Assembly (NCBI GenBank): GCA_031417555.1
Contig: JANOVV010000070.1
Span: 1-64,000 of the forward strand
Origin: JADKIH01 sp031417555
GTDB lineage: Bacteria > Bacteroidota > Bacteroidia > AKYH767-A > 2013-40CM-41-45
Direction: 5' to 3'
DNA: 64,000 bases
Below, piece by piece: positions 16,504-25,307 of this stretch (position 1 is its first letter; each line of letters opens with the position of its first letter). The translations under genes were made by a program, and so were the position numbers. The notes under the pieces are model-generated. The model did no database searches and was not told where the DNA came from. It saw only the letters and a program-made list of their open reading frames with translations.

Positions 16504-18189
16504 TACTGCTCTTCTGTCCATGGAACCGTGTCGGTGCAAGCTAGCAGTCATTCTATTCAACAACTAATTTTCTCATTATAAACTTTTCTCCATCGCTTAA
16601 ACTTATGAAATAAATTCCTTTTGCAAAATTAGCATCAACAACATATTCATTCTTGCCAAATAGTTTTTCTGTGTAAACAATTTCTCCAAGGGGATTTAAT
16701 AATTGTAAGAGAGATATTCCGTTTGAGGAAATGTTTTCAATAGTAAAGGTTTTAGCAGTTGGGTTAGGATAGATGGTTATTTCTGATTTAGAATTTTTAA
16801 TTTCGGATATTTTTGCAATTGTATTTCCAGTTTTCATAATCCAGAAATCATGATACACATCAAGTACACTATGTTGACCAATAACATCTCTATTATATGA
16901 ACTACTAAAACCAGCGACTAAATAATTACTATTAGATGTCAAAAGAACTCCTAAAGCATCATCATCATTTGTTCCTCCATAGCACCATTCCCATTCGATA
17001 TTCCCCGAAATATCAAGTTTGATTAGTATGTAATCATCATATCCATGATAATTATAATTTACTAAACTTGTCTGTGAATCAGTTGTTCCAGTTACAATGC
17101 AACCACCATCTGGTGTTTCCTTGACGAATGAATAAAACTCTTCTCCAGTTCCCCCCAAACATTTTTGCCAAACGATATTAAATAAACTATCCAAACGTAC
17201 TATCCAGAAATCATCGACTCCCCTGTTTCCACTTACATCACCATCATTTGAATATGAAGTTCCTGACATAATAAATCCTTTGTCAGATGTACATTCAAAA
17301 GCACCTTGTTGTTCGGGATATGTTCCACCAAAACATTTTTGAGAAAGTAGATTACCGACGGGATCAATTTGTATTAACCAATAATCACTGCTTCCATGAT
17401 TTCCGCTCACAATACTATCATTTGAATATGTAACACCAGAAATAATATAATTACCATTGGTTAACTGTTTTATTGTGGTTGCAAATTCATGATTACTCCC
17501 TCCAAAACATTTTTGCCAAATAATATTTCCAACATTATCAATCTTTATAATCCAAAAATCTTCTAAGCCATTATTTCCTGTTACATTGTCGTCATTAGAG
17601 GAAGTATAACCTGCAATAACATATCCGCTATCATTTATTTGAACAATTGAATAAGCAAAATCTTCATTTGAACCACCATAAGATTTTTGCCAAAGAAGAT
17701 TTCCTGAACTATCAATCTTAATTATCCAGTAATCGCTCCCTCCATAATTACTTGTAACATCTCCGTCTGTTGAATAACAAATCCCAGCAATGATAAACTC
17801 GTTGTCAAATGTTTTGCAAATAGAAAATGCTTTTTCAACATTTGTTCCACCATAACACTTTTCCCATAAAAGATTTCCTGAAGAATCTATTCTGATAACC
17901 CAAATATCTTGACCGCCATGAAAGCCCGTAACATTTGCATCAGAAGAATTAGTCGAACCTGCAATAACGTAATCTCCATTACTTGCTTGCACTATTGAAT
18001 TTGCTCTGTCATCAAAACTACCTCCATAACATTTTGCCCATTCAATTGAAGGTTGTGCAAAGCAATCAAAAACAATAAAGAAAAATAAGAAAAGTAGTAA
18101 TAGTTTTTTCAATTTGTAATTGTCATTGTAAAATTCTATTTCTTGCAGACACTTTCGAGATTGTACGCGCACCAAGCGGTTGCCTATAA
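16419..18189 (-). mobile_element. Putative lone integron gene cassette
   Basis: The proposed cassette runs on the minus strand from TTATAGGCAACCGC (from 18189) through one gene to AACG at 16419, about 1.77 kb. In a circularised cassette the junction would read AACG+TTATAGGCA, giving GTTATAGGCA. This is the complement of the TGCCTATAA at the opening of the hairpin, as the R' and R'' boxes of an attC must be. No integrase gene or second attC was found in the window, so it would be an isolated insertion or a SALIN-like remnant. Several bases deviate from the attC consensus, so this remains a proposal. Confidence 0.5.
16553..18112 (-). CDS. T9SS-exported repeat/propeller protein, probable cassette cargo
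   Basis: This secreted protein has about nine units of roughly 50 residues with the pattern CYGGS-DD-A-SIV-T-GDYVIAGST...GG-D-WIIKIDSSGN. The units resemble beta-propeller blades. The C-terminus (ITIYPNPTAKTFTIENI through MRKLVVE) is a type A T9SS sorting domain. No ATG is available. TTG at 18112 is chosen because it begins the signal peptide MKKLLLLFLFFFIVFDCFAQ. A TTG at 18175 would add 21 residues without homology. The gene lies between a cassette-type 5' boundary and an attC-like hairpin, which suggests it was acquired. Role probably surface binding. Confidence 0.8.
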   Translation of the reverse strand: MKKLLLLFLFFFIVFDCFAQPSIEWAKCYGGSFDDRANSIVQASNGDYVIAGSTNSSDANVTGFHGGQDIWVIRIDSSGNLLWEKCYGGTNVEKAFSICKTFDNEFIIAGICYSTDGDVTSNYGGSDYWIIKIDSSGNLLWQKSYGGSNEDFAYSIVQINDSGYVIAGYTSSNDDNVTGNNGLEDFWIIKIDNVGNIIWQKCFGGSNHEFATTIKQLTNGNYIISGVTYSNDSIVSGNHGSSDYWLIQIDPVGNLLSQKCFGGTYPEQQGAFECTSDKGFIMSGTSYSNDGDVSGNRGVDDFWIVRLDSLFNIVWQKCLGGTGEEFYSFVKETPDGGCIVTGTTDSQTSLVNYNYHGYDDYILIKLDISGNIEWEWCYGGTNDDDALGVLLTSNSNYLVAGFSSSYNRDVIGQHSVLDVYHDFWIMKTGNTIAKISEIKNSKSEITIYPNPTAKTFTIENISSNGISLLQLLNPLGEIVYTEKLFGKNEYVVDANFAKGIYFISLSDGEKFIMRKLVVE

Positions 18190-18190
18190 C
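18181..18190 (-). other. Cassette 5' boundary box
   Basis: On the minus strand GTTATAGGCA, continuing with ACCGC, matches the start of integron cassettes (cut after the G). It is the reverse complement of TGCCTATAA in the hairpin at 16495-16503. No partner hairpin was seen upstream in 18191-18434, which is AT-rich and otherwise empty. Confidence 0.5.
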
Positions 18191-18434
18191 ATTTAAATAT
18201 ATGAATCTTTTACATAATAAAAGCCCCCATTAGTCAATCAAATATATAAGATTTATCATAAGAACAAGAATTATCTTAAAAAAGACAAGCAAAACTCTAT
18301 TAAAAGAATTAAACCCTTTTATATTATTGAAAAAATTTTTTTTATTAATAAAAAAATAAAATTACAAGCTGATACTACTTTTTGTTTAAAGCTGTGCCAA
18401 CTAAATCAGAAATGAAAAGTAATGAAAATGGATA

Positions 18435-18914
18435 TTAATTTTTAGTATAAACGTAATCCGATCCATCTACATAGCTGTCGTTAAACATGACCTGATTTTC
18501 GCAAAGTAAAATGCTTCCAAATAAATAGGAGCTTGGAACACTCAGGTTTAGTTTATAACCATTGTTGTCTTCAAAAAATACATTCCAGTTTCCTTGTGAA
18601 ATAACTGTTGAATTTTCAGAGATGCTAAAAGTTCCGGTATTTGTAAATGTAACCTTTACATCTTTATTTGCTTTTCCATTAATTGCTTTTCCATCGCTTC
18701 CTTTTTCATTTAAAAAATAAGTCCATTTCCATGAACCAATTAGTTGATTTGAAAGTATTGTTGAATCAATATTTTGTGAGGTACTGCAATCATAAAATTG
18801 TTTTTTGTCAAATAAAAATAAACCATTTCCATTTAAAGCGTCATTTTCTTTTTTACATGAATCTGCCAAGAATAAAAAGATTAAAGAAGCGGCGATGACA
18901 AATATTTTTCTCAT
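18435..18914 (-). CDS. Small lipoprotein, lipocalin-like
   Basis: The product is 159 residues from MRKIFVIAAS. A hydrophobic signal ends in a lipobox (LADSC), so it should be lipidated at Cys and sit in the envelope. The body has a segment QLIGSWKWTYFLNEKG followed by short beta strands (VKVTFTNTGTFSI, QGNWNVFFEDN, YKLNLSVPSSYL), a pattern shared by Bacteroidota lipocalin-like lipoproteins. The start is set at the third in-frame codon of a longer reading, because MRK directly precedes the hydrophobic core. Function unknown. Confidence 0.7.
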   Translation of the reverse strand: MRKIFVIAASLIFLFLADSCKKENDALNGNGLFLFDKKQFYDCSTSQNIDSTILSNQLIGSWKWTYFLNEKGSDGKAINGKANKDVKVTFTNTGTFSISENSTVISQGNWNVFFEDNNGYKLNLSVPSSYLFGSILLCENQVMFNDSYVDGSDYVYTKN

Positions 18915-19131
18915 AGTTAACATTTTTAATTTGTTTTACTTATGGTATTTTATATTGAGTTGGCCATTAAACGTAGCGGCAAGCATTATATTTAGACTTA
19001 ATATAATAAATTCCATCAAAAAAACTTCATAAGTTGATTAAAAAACAACAAATTATATAATTTCAATCACTAAAAATCCATCAAAAATAAAAACAAATTT
19101 CTTACAATATCAAATTCTAATATCAAAATAC

Positions 19132-19193
19132 CCGATACTTAATACATGATCATGATACTTAATACATGATACATGATACTTGATACATGATAC
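19132..19193. repeat. Heptad array after ndk (9 units)
   Basis: The units are CCGATAC, TTAATAC, ATGATC (one base short), ATGATAC, TTAATAC, ATGATAC, ATGATAC, TTGATAC, ATGATAC. The array ends 5 nt from the ndk stop. On the plus strand the GATAC units read toward ndk, whose 3' end they flank. The remaining gap toward 18914 is AT-rich without other features. Confidence 0.9.
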
Positions 19194-19198
19194 CCCCT

Positions 19199-19612
19199 TT
19201 AATACCTCTCTGTCATCGAAAAAAAGAACCCCCCTTCAATAGCCGCATTCTCATCGCTATCTGATCCATGCATGGCATTAGCATCAATTGATTTTGCAAA
19301 AAGATTTCTTAATGTACCTTTCTCAGCTTTTGTAGGATCAGTGGCTCCAATTAGTTTACGAAAATCTTCAACGGCATTATTCTTTTCAAGAATAGCAGCA
19401 ACGATAGGTCCTGATGACATATATTTTACAAGGTCATTATAAAACGGACGCTCTTTGTGTACAGCATAAAACTCTCCTGCACGCTCAGGTGTTAATCGTG
19501 TATATTTCATAGCAACAATTCGAAAACCGGCTTCATTAATTTTAGCTAATATCGGACCGATGTAATTATTTCCAACTGCATCAGGCTTTATCATTGTGAA
19601 AGTTCTGTTCAT
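19199..19612 (-). CDS. ndk: Nucleoside diphosphate kinase
   Basis: Ndk transfers the gamma phosphate between nucleoside tri- and diphosphates through a phosphohistidine. The 137-residue product starts MNRTFTMIKPDAV and carries the catalytic H115 in NAMHGSDSDENA, with YxxH-type contacts in between (EFYAVHKERPFY). The start at 19612 fits the family, and an in-frame extension upstream has no homology. It is the last gene after pntB on the same strand, 108 nt away. A heptad array follows its stop. Confidence 0.96.
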   Translation of the reverse strand: MNRTFTMIKPDAVGNNYIGPILAKINEAGFRIVAMKYTRLTPERAGEFYAVHKERPFYNDLVKYMSSGPIVAAILEKNNAVEDFRKLIGATDPTKAEKGTLRNLFAKSIDANAMHGSDSDENAAIEGGFFFSMTERY

Positions 19613-19720
19613 TTTTTTATTCGTTTTAATTTTATATTTTTTTAATAGCATTAATAAAATCAAGAGTATCCTCAAATCCTTTTTTTCAAGGTTCAGACAA
19701 TTTACCAACCATAACCCAAA

Positions 19721-21106
19721 CTACAACGCTTTAATTTCAGTTATCAATTTCGTCAAAGCATCTTTAGCATCACCGAAAAGCATACTCGTTTTCGGATTAT
19801 AGAAAAGTTCGTTTTCAATTCCAGCATAGCCGGCATTCATGCTTCTTTTATTTACGATGATGTGATGTGCATCTTCTACATCTAAAATTGGCATGCCATA
19901 AATAGGAGAGGAGGGATCTGTTTTTGCGGCAGGATTTACTACATCGTTTGCGCCTACAACAAGGACAACATCTGTCGTCGTAAATTCCGGATTAATTTCA
20001 TCCATTTCGCTTAGTTTGCTGTAGTCAACATTGCTTTCTGCAAGCAATACATTCATATGTCCGGGCATCCGTCCGGCAACAGGATGAATGGCGTATTTCA
20101 CAACAACGCCTCTTTCTTCCAGAATTTTTTCAAGTTCATGAATAACATGCTGTGCTTGTGCAACAGCTAAACCATATCCGGGAACGATAATAACTTTCTT
20201 TGAATAATTCATTAATACGGCTGCATCGCTGATGGAAATATCTTTGATACTCCCTTTCAAACCAACACCTGTTCCTGCAACAGCAGCTTCACCAAAGGCT
20301 CCAAAAATAACATTGAACAATGGCCGGTTCATTGCTTTACACATGGCAAGTGTAAGAATAGTTCCCGCTGATCCAACAAGTATTCCACCCGTAAGCATTA
20401 CCTGGTTGTTGTATAAAAATCCTCCGAAAGCTGCGGCTAGTCCGGTGAATGAATTAAGCAATGAAATCACAACAGGCATATCTGCGCCGCCAATAGGCAT
20501 AACAAAAAATACTCCGTAAATTATTGCAAGTGCAAATGCTGAATAGAGAAGCATATTGTTTCCTGTACCTGAAGTAGTAATAAAAACCGCCGCCGCAACA
20601 GTGATGAGCATTAAAATAAGATTGATGAAATTATAATTTGGTAGTCGAATTGAACTTTTAATCGTTCCATTCAATTTCATAAAAGCAACGATACTTCCGG
20701 AAAAAGAAACGCTACCGATTACAAGTCCGGCCATGATGATTCCTGTTCTCGCCGGTAATCCAATATTATGATGGAATTCGAGCAATGAAATTAAAGCGGC
20801 ACAACCGCCACCCATACCATTGAAGATGGAAACCATTTCCGGCATGGAAGTCATCTTGACTTTTTTAGCTGCAAGCCAGCCGATGACACTTCCGATAATG
20901 ATTGCAGATGTAATCAGTATGTAAACAATAGGAGATACTTCACCATCATGTAAAAAAATAGTTGCTGCTACTGCCAATGTCATTCCAAATGCGGCGATGA
21001 GGTTTCCGCGTCTTGCTGTTGCCGGCCCTCCCAGCATTTTTAGTCCGATAACAAATGTAACAGAGGCAATAAGGTAAATTATATCTAAAATATATTGATT
21101 CGTCAT
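19721..21106 (-). CDS. pntB: NAD(P) transhydrogenase subunit beta
   Basis: PntB is the membrane and NADP(H)-binding subunit of proton-translocating transhydrogenase. It couples proton inflow to NADPH formation from NADH. The N-terminal half holds about nine membrane helices (for example IGSVIGWLAAKKVK, GGGCAALISLLEFHH). The C-terminal domain III has the NADP-binding VIIVPGYGLAVAQAQH, the YAIHPVAGRMPGHMNVLLAE segment and VLVVGANDVVNPAA. Length 461 is usual. It ends the pnt cluster, 15 nt behind the alpha-2 gene. Confidence 0.96.
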   Translation of the reverse strand: MTNQYILDIIYLIASVTFVIGLKMLGGPATARRGNLIAAFGMTLAVAATIFLHDGEVSPIVYILITSAIIIGSVIGWLAAKKVKMTSMPEMVSIFNGMGGGCAALISLLEFHHNIGLPARTGIIMAGLVIGSVSFSGSIVAFMKLNGTIKSSIRLPNYNFINLILMLITVAAAVFITTSGTGNNMLLYSAFALAIIYGVFFVMPIGGADMPVVISLLNSFTGLAAAFGGFLYNNQVMLTGGILVGSAGTILTLAMCKAMNRPLFNVIFGAFGEAAVAGTGVGLKGSIKDISISDAAVLMNYSKKVIIVPGYGLAVAQAQHVIHELEKILEERGVVVKYAIHPVAGRMPGHMNVLLAESNVDYSKLSEMDEINPEFTTTDVVLVVGANDVVNPAAKTDPSSPIYGMPILDVEDAHHIIVNKRSMNAGYAGIENELFYNPKTSMLFGDAKDALTKLITEIKAL

Positions 21107-21121
21107 TTTATTTTAAAAAAA

Positions 21122-21436
21122 TTATTTCTTTCCTTTTTTACTGAACATCTCGAGCATGCGATCAGTGACTACAAATCCACCGACAACATTTAATGTTCCA
21201 AGAATTACAGCAACGAAACCAAGACTCAGGAGAAGAATGTTTTCAGGTTCTGTATTTAGCATTACTATAATGGAACCTACAATTACAACTCCATGAATTG
21301 CATTTGCGCCCGACATAAGTGGTGTGTGCAATACGGACGGGACTTTTCCGATCACTTCAACACCGACAAAAATAGAAAGGATTAGAACGTATATCTTATC
21401 GATATTTGCTCCGAGAAATGTTATTAAGTCATTCAT
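21122..21436 (-). CDS. pntAB: NAD(P) transhydrogenase subunit alpha, part 2 (membrane)
   Basis: This 104-residue membrane protein carries the four-helix domain II part of the alpha subunit. It contains the family segment SVLHTPLMSGANAIHGVVIVG and ends VVTDRMLEMFSKKGKK. As in three-gene systems such as Rhodospirillum rubrum, the alpha subunit is split and this piece lies between part 1 and pntB. The gaps are 30 nt and 15 nt, so the three genes are surely one operon. Confidence 0.94.
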   Translation of the reverse strand: MNDLITFLGANIDKIYVLILSIFVGVEVIGKVPSVLHTPLMSGANAIHGVVIVGSIIVMLNTEPENILLLSLGFVAVILGTLNVVGGFVVTDRMLEMFSKKGKK

Positions 21437-21466
21437 ATTTATAATATAATTTACCGGAAATTAAAT

Positions 21467-22591
21467 TCAGACATTTACCGGAACAGCCATTGTAATAATT
21501 TTTCCTTTGTGAACAATCAACGAGCCTTTGGTAATTTCTTCGTCTAGTTCCCACTTAAATCCATCCTTAGTGGCAAGATGAAGGAGGAAAGCCTGAATAT
21601 TTTTTGCATACAATTCGCTTGCATTCAATGGTAATAAACTCGGAAGATTGGCTTCTCCAATAATCGTTACTCCGTTTATGATAACGTTTTTGTTTATTTC
21701 ACTCAGTTCGCAATTTCCGCCCTGACTCACAGCCATGTCGACAATTACGCTACCGGGTCGCATTTGTTTTACCATTTCTGCAGTTACTAGCATGGGCGCT
21801 TTTTTCCCGGGAATTAGTGCTGTTGTAATAACAAGATCCGCTTCAGAAATATGTTTAGCAATAAGTGCCTGTTGTTTTTTAAGAAAACCTTCGGATACAT
21901 TTTTTACATATCCGCCTTCCAGTTTTATTGAATCATCGCCTGTTACTTCTATAAATTTTCCTCCGAGAGATTCTACCTGTTCTTTTGTTTCCGGGCGGAT
22001 GTCTGAAACTTCTACAATGGCGCCAAGGCGTTTAGCAGTAGCGATAGCCTGAAGTCCGGCAACACCGGCACCCATAATAACAACCCGGGAAGGTTTAATT
22101 GTACCGGCAGCAGTCATTAGTAAAGGAAAGATTTTTCCAAGAGCGGCGGCACCGATTATAACTGCTTTATATCCGGCCAAGTTTGCCTGTGAGCTAAGCA
22201 CATCCATCTTTTGCGCACGGGAAATCCGTGGAATGGCATCCATGGAGAAGACAGTGATACCTTGTCTGGAAGCGGCTTCAATTAATTCACCATTCGTTGC
22301 GGCATAAAGCAAGGAGATTAATGCCGCATCTTTTTTCATCAGACTAATTTCTGAGGCAGTAGGGGCATTAATTTTTAAGATTAAATCGGCAGTACGGTAA
22401 AGATCATCTTTGTTTTCGATAATTTTTGCACCGGCTTTTTCATAAGCAGCATTATCGAAAAATGAATTTTTACCGGCATCTTTTTCAACAATCAGCTCAA
22501 ATCCCGATTTAATGAGCGACTGAACCACATCGGGCGATAAGGCTACCCTTTTTTCAAAAGCATTATTTTCTTTTGGAACAGCTACAATCAC
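21467..22591 (-). CDS. pntAA: NAD(P) transhydrogenase subunit alpha, part 1
   Basis: This is the NAD(H)-binding domain I of transhydrogenase, related to alanine dehydrogenase. It starts MIVAVPKENNAFEKRVALSP. Two Rossmann-like halves are visible, with the dinucleotide motif VVIMGAGVAGLQAIATAKRLGA and the mobile-loop region around EGGYVKN. Other typical segments are ITTALIPGKKAPMLV and VDMAVSQGGNCE. Length 374 is normal. It heads the pnt operon, divergent from the 22683 gene across a 91-nt gap. Confidence 0.95.
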   Translation of the reverse strand: MIVAVPKENNAFEKRVALSPDVVQSLIKSGFELIVEKDAGKNSFFDNAAYEKAGAKIIENKDDLYRTADLILKINAPTASEISLMKKDAALISLLYAATNGELIEAASRQGITVFSMDAIPRISRAQKMDVLSSQANLAGYKAVIIGAAALGKIFPLLMTAAGTIKPSRVVIMGAGVAGLQAIATAKRLGAIVEVSDIRPETKEQVESLGGKFIEVTGDDSIKLEGGYVKNVSEGFLKKQQALIAKHISEADLVITTALIPGKKAPMLVTAEMVKQMRPGSVIVDMAVSQGGNCELSEINKNVIINGVTIIGEANLPSLLPLNASELYAKNIQAFLLHLATKDGFKWELDEEITKGSLIVHKGKIITMAVPVNV

Positions 22592-22669
22592 AATATTTTC
22601 ACAATTTTAAAATCCCGCAAAGAAAACAATTAATTTTGGTTTCTCATAAAGCATAAAGCGGAGAAATTT

Positions 22670-22677
22670 TATATTTG
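22670..22677 (+). promoter_or_regulatory. -7 box of the 22683 gene
   Basis: TATATTTG matches TAnnTTTG exactly and lies 5 nt before the ATG at 22683. A TTTG lies farther upstream (22635) but at a spacing longer than usual. The position implies a transcript starting at or next to the start codon. Confidence 0.55.
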
Positions 22678-22682
22678 CATTT

Positions 22683-22970
22683 ATGATTAAACTTACTCAA
22701 CATTCTTTGGATAAATTGGAAGAACTTCTTTCAATGTCCGGTTATACCGTTCGTAATGAAAGAGGTAACTTTAAGTCGGGAAGCTGTCTTATAGAATCTT
22801 CAAATGTGATAGTTTTGAATAAGTTTGCAACTGTTGAAGCCAAAGTGGCTTATCTCATTGAAGCAATTCAAAATCTGGTAATCGATGAAAGTCTGCTTGA
22901 TGAAAAAAACAAAAAATTTCTTCAGCAGGTAAAACAGGCTGTTGTAGATATTACTGCCTTAGAAGGCTGA
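22683..22970 (+). CDS. Conserved small protein of unknown function
   Basis: This 95-residue soluble protein (MIKLTQHSLDKLEELLSMSG) has an alpha/beta start followed by long helices. The segments GNFKSGSCLIESSNVIVLNKF and LLDEKNKKFLQQVKQAV are recognisable from small hypothetical proteins found beside MBL-fold hydrolase genes in other Bacteroidota. No catalytic motif is visible. It lies 9 nt before the hydrolase gene on the same strand, so the two are likely one unit. The start codon sits 5 nt behind a perfect -7 box. Confidence 0.75.
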   Translation: MIKLTQHSLDKLEELLSMSGYTVRNERGNFKSGSCLIESSNVIVLNKFATVEAKVAYLIEAIQNLVIDESLLDEKNKKFLQQVKQAVVDITALEG

Positions 22971-22979
22971 TAATAGGGT

Positions 22980-23741
22980 ATGATATTCACTTTTTTAGGT
23001 ACGGGAACTTCACAAGGTGTGCCTATGATTGGCTGCACATGTGAGATATGTGCTTCTGAAAACCCAAAAGATAAACGTTTGCGAAGTTCTATCATGGTTG
23101 AAAATGATTCAGCTAGAATCGTTATTGACTCCGGACCCGATTTCAGGCAGCAAATGTTACGTGAAAATGTTCATTCCCTTGATGGTGTGGTTTTTACGCA
23201 TGAACATAAGGATCATATTGCCGGACTGGATGATGTTCGTGCTTTTAATTATCTACAAAAAAAACCGATGGATGTTTATGCTTCGGCAAGGGTTCAGGAA
23301 GCTTTACGTCGTGAATTTCATTATATTTTTTCCGGTGATACGTATCCCGGTATTCCCCGATTAACAATTCATACAATCGGTGAAAAACCATTTCAGGCGT
23401 CTTCATTCATTATTCAACCTGTTCCTGTTGTTCATTTAAACCTTCCCGTTCTCGGTTTTCGGATTGGTGATTTCAGCTATATAACAGATGCAAATTTTAT
23501 AAGTGAAGATTCTAAAGCTATCATCAAAAATTCAAAAGTTTTGGTTTTAAATGCACTCAGAAGAGAGAAACATGTTTCTCATTTTAATCTCGATGAAGCA
23601 TTAATGCTAATTGAAGAATTAAAACCCGAAAAAGCTTTTTTTACTCATATCAGCCATCAGCTGGGTTTGCATGATGCGGTAAATAGTGAATTACCTTCGA
23701 ATGTGCGTTGTGCTTATGACGGACTTAAGGTTGAAATTTAG
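22980..23741 (+). CDS. PhnP-like metallo-beta-lactamase-fold hydrolase
   Basis: This is an MBL-fold metal-dependent hydrolase of 253 residues, similar to PhnP-type phosphodiesterases. It has the N-terminal FLGTGTSQGVPMIGCTCEICAS (cysteines for an extra zinc), IVIDSGPDFRQQML, the metal-site motif THEHKDHIAGL, ITDANFI and the late FFTHISHQLG. Probably cytoplasmic. It follows the 22683 gene by 9 nt. The substrate in this organism is unknown. An inverted repeat of heptad units starts at its stop codon. Confidence 0.85.
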   Translation: MIFTFLGTGTSQGVPMIGCTCEICASENPKDKRLRSSIMVENDSARIVIDSGPDFRQQMLRENVHSLDGVVFTHEHKDHIAGLDDVRAFNYLQKKPMDVYASARVQEALRREFHYIFSGDTYPGIPRLTIHTIGEKPFQASSFIIQPVPVVHLNLPVLGFRIGDFSYITDANFISEDSKAIIKNSKVLVLNALRREKHVSHFNLDEALMLIEELKPEKAFFTHISHQLGLHDAVNSELPSNVRCAYDGLKVEI

Positions 23742-23830
23742 AATCAAGAATCAAGAGCCAAGAATCAAGACAATAGAGCCAAGAAATGAGATAATTTGTC
23801 TTGATTCATGATTCCTGGTTCTTGACTCTT
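23741..23830. repeat. Inverted heptad arrays after the MBL-fold gene
   Basis: The left arm (23741-23773) consists of units such as GAATCAA, GAGCCAA and GACAA. The right arm (23796-23830) holds TTGTC, TTGATTC, ATGATTC, CTGGTTC, TTGACTC. Aligned as reverse complements, most bases match over about 33 positions, so a long imperfect stem could form in RNA or DNA. It may work as a terminator-like element between the hydrolase gene and ffh. Confidence 0.75.
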
Positions 23831-23836
23831 ACTCAG

Positions 23837-23868
23837 TTTGTTTCTTTTTTGAGTTTACACTACTTTTG
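23837..23868 (+). promoter_or_regulatory. ffh promoter
   Basis: TTTG at 23837-23840, a 20-nt spacer and TACTTTTG at 23861-23868 fit the Bacteroidota consensus TTTG-N19-21-TAnnTTTG exactly. Transcription should begin near 23874, giving a leader of about 75 nt largely made of heptad units. This is the best promoter match in the window. Confidence 0.75.
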
Positions 23869-23904
23869 CGCCATTAATAACTAATATCTAAAATTTTAAA
23901 AAAT

Positions 23905-23946
23905 CTAATATCTAATATCTAATAACTAATTTCTATTAACCACCAA
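23905..23946. repeat. Heptad array in the ffh leader (6 units)
   Basis: The units CTAATAT, CTAATAT, CTAATAA, CTAATTT, CTATTAA, CCACCAA end 2 nt before the ATG of ffh. They are in the same phase and style as the array before the DciA-like gene, and a degenerate copy begins around 23876. Confidence 0.85.
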
Positions 23947-23948
23947 CA

Positions 23949-25283
23949 ATGTTTGAAAGTCTGAGTGATAAGCTTGAAAGAGCGTTTAAAGTTCTAAAGG
24001 GTGAGGGAAGAATTTCCGAGATAAATGTTGCTGAAACATTAAAGGAAGTAAGAAAGGCTTTGCTCGATGCCGATGTTAATTTTAAAGTAGCAAAACAATT
24101 TACAGATATAGTAAAAGAAAAAGCGCTGGGGCAAAATGTTTTAACGGCAGTTTCACCCGGACAGTTGATGATTAAAATAGCTCATGATGAGTTAGCTGTT
24201 TTAATGGGAGGTGAAAAGGTTGACATTAATATTAGTTCAAACCCTTCTATCATTCTTATGTCCGGACTACAAGGTTCGGGTAAGACTACTCTTTCGGGAA
24301 AACTGGCTGCATTTTTAAAATCAAAAAAGCAGAAACTTCCTTTGTTAGTTGCTTGTGATGTTTATCGCCCGGCAGCGATTGAGCAGTTGAAGGTGTTAGG
24401 ACAACAAATAGATGTTCCGGTTTACAGTGAAGAAGGAAATACGAATCCTGTACAAATTGCTAAAAATGGAATTGCATTTGCTAAAGAGAATAACAGGAAT
24501 CTTATTATCATAGATACAGCCGGACGTTTGGCAATCGATGAAGAGATGATGAATGAGATTGAAGCGATTAAAAAAGCAATCAATCCTCATGAAATTCTTT
24601 TTGTGGTTGATGCTATGACCGGGCAGGATGCTGTTAATACGGCAAAGATTTTTAATGACCGCCTTAATTTTGACGGAGTCGTTCTTACCAAATTGGATGG
24701 CGATACACGGGGAGGAGCTGCGCTTTCAATTAAATCGGTTGTAAACAAACCAATAAAATTTATAGGTACAGGTGAGAAGTTGGATGCACTTGATATTTTT
24801 TATCCTGAGCGTATGGCCGATCGTATTCTCGGTATGGGTGATATTGTTTCTCTTGTTGAAAAAGCACAAGAGCAATTCGATTCGGCCGAAGCAGCGATTT
24901 TACAGAAGAAGATTGCAAAAAATCAATTTAGTTTTGAAGATTTCTTAAAACAGATTCAGCAGATCAAGAAAATGGGAAACATGAAAGATCTGATTGGAAT
25001 GATTCCCGGTGCAGGAAAAGCGATGAAGGATGTAGACATCAGCAACGATTCTTTCAAACACATTGAAGCAATTATTCATTCGATGACACCATTGGAAAGA
25101 ACAAACCCGGCAGTGTTAAATGGAAGCCGGCGCCAGCGAATTGCAAAAGGAAGCGGAACAACTATTCAAGATGTAAATAAGCTCATCAAACAATTTGATG
25201 AAATGAGAAAAATGATGAGAGTATTTTCTAATAAAGATCAGGCAGCGAAGATGATGCGTAATATGCCGGGAATGCGGAGGTAA
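23949..25283 (+). CDS. ffh: Ffh, signal recognition particle GTPase
   Basis: Ffh binds signal sequences of nascent membrane and secreted proteins and delivers ribosomes to FtsY. The N domain is followed by the G domain with P-loop GLQGSGKTT (106-114), DVYRPAA, DTAGR and TKLDGD. The methionine-rich M domain fills the C-terminus (MGNMKDLIGMIPG, RRQRIAKGSGT, ending MMRNMPGMRR). Length 444 is typical. It has its own strong promoter, and folD follows 24 nt downstream. Confidence 0.97.
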   Translation: MFESLSDKLERAFKVLKGEGRISEINVAETLKEVRKALLDADVNFKVAKQFTDIVKEKALGQNVLTAVSPGQLMIKIAHDELAVLMGGEKVDINISSNPSIILMSGLQGSGKTTLSGKLAAFLKSKKQKLPLLVACDVYRPAAIEQLKVLGQQIDVPVYSEEGNTNPVQIAKNGIAFAKENNRNLIIIDTAGRLAIDEEMMNEIEAIKKAINPHEILFVVDAMTGQDAVNTAKIFNDRLNFDGVVLTKLDGDTRGGAALSIKSVVNKPIKFIGTGEKLDALDIFYPERMADRILGMGDIVSLVEKAQEQFDSAEAAILQKKIAKNQFSFEDFLKQIQQIKKMGNMKDLIGMIPGAGKAMKDVDISNDSFKHIEAIIHSMTPLERTNPAVLNGSRRQRIAKGSGTTIQDVNKLIKQFDEMRKMMRVFSNKDQAAKMMRNMPGMRR

Positions 25284-25307
25284 TTATTTTATTAATGTAT
25301 TGACGAA

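Noticed and set aside
18191..18434. Search for a second attC on the far side of the proposed cassette
   Set aside because: No inverted repeat with matching boxes was visible; the sequence is plain AT-rich DNA.
19132..19193. Heptad arrays considered as a CRISPR array
   Set aside because: There are no spacers; units are 7 bp and directly adjacent, and no cas gene is present.
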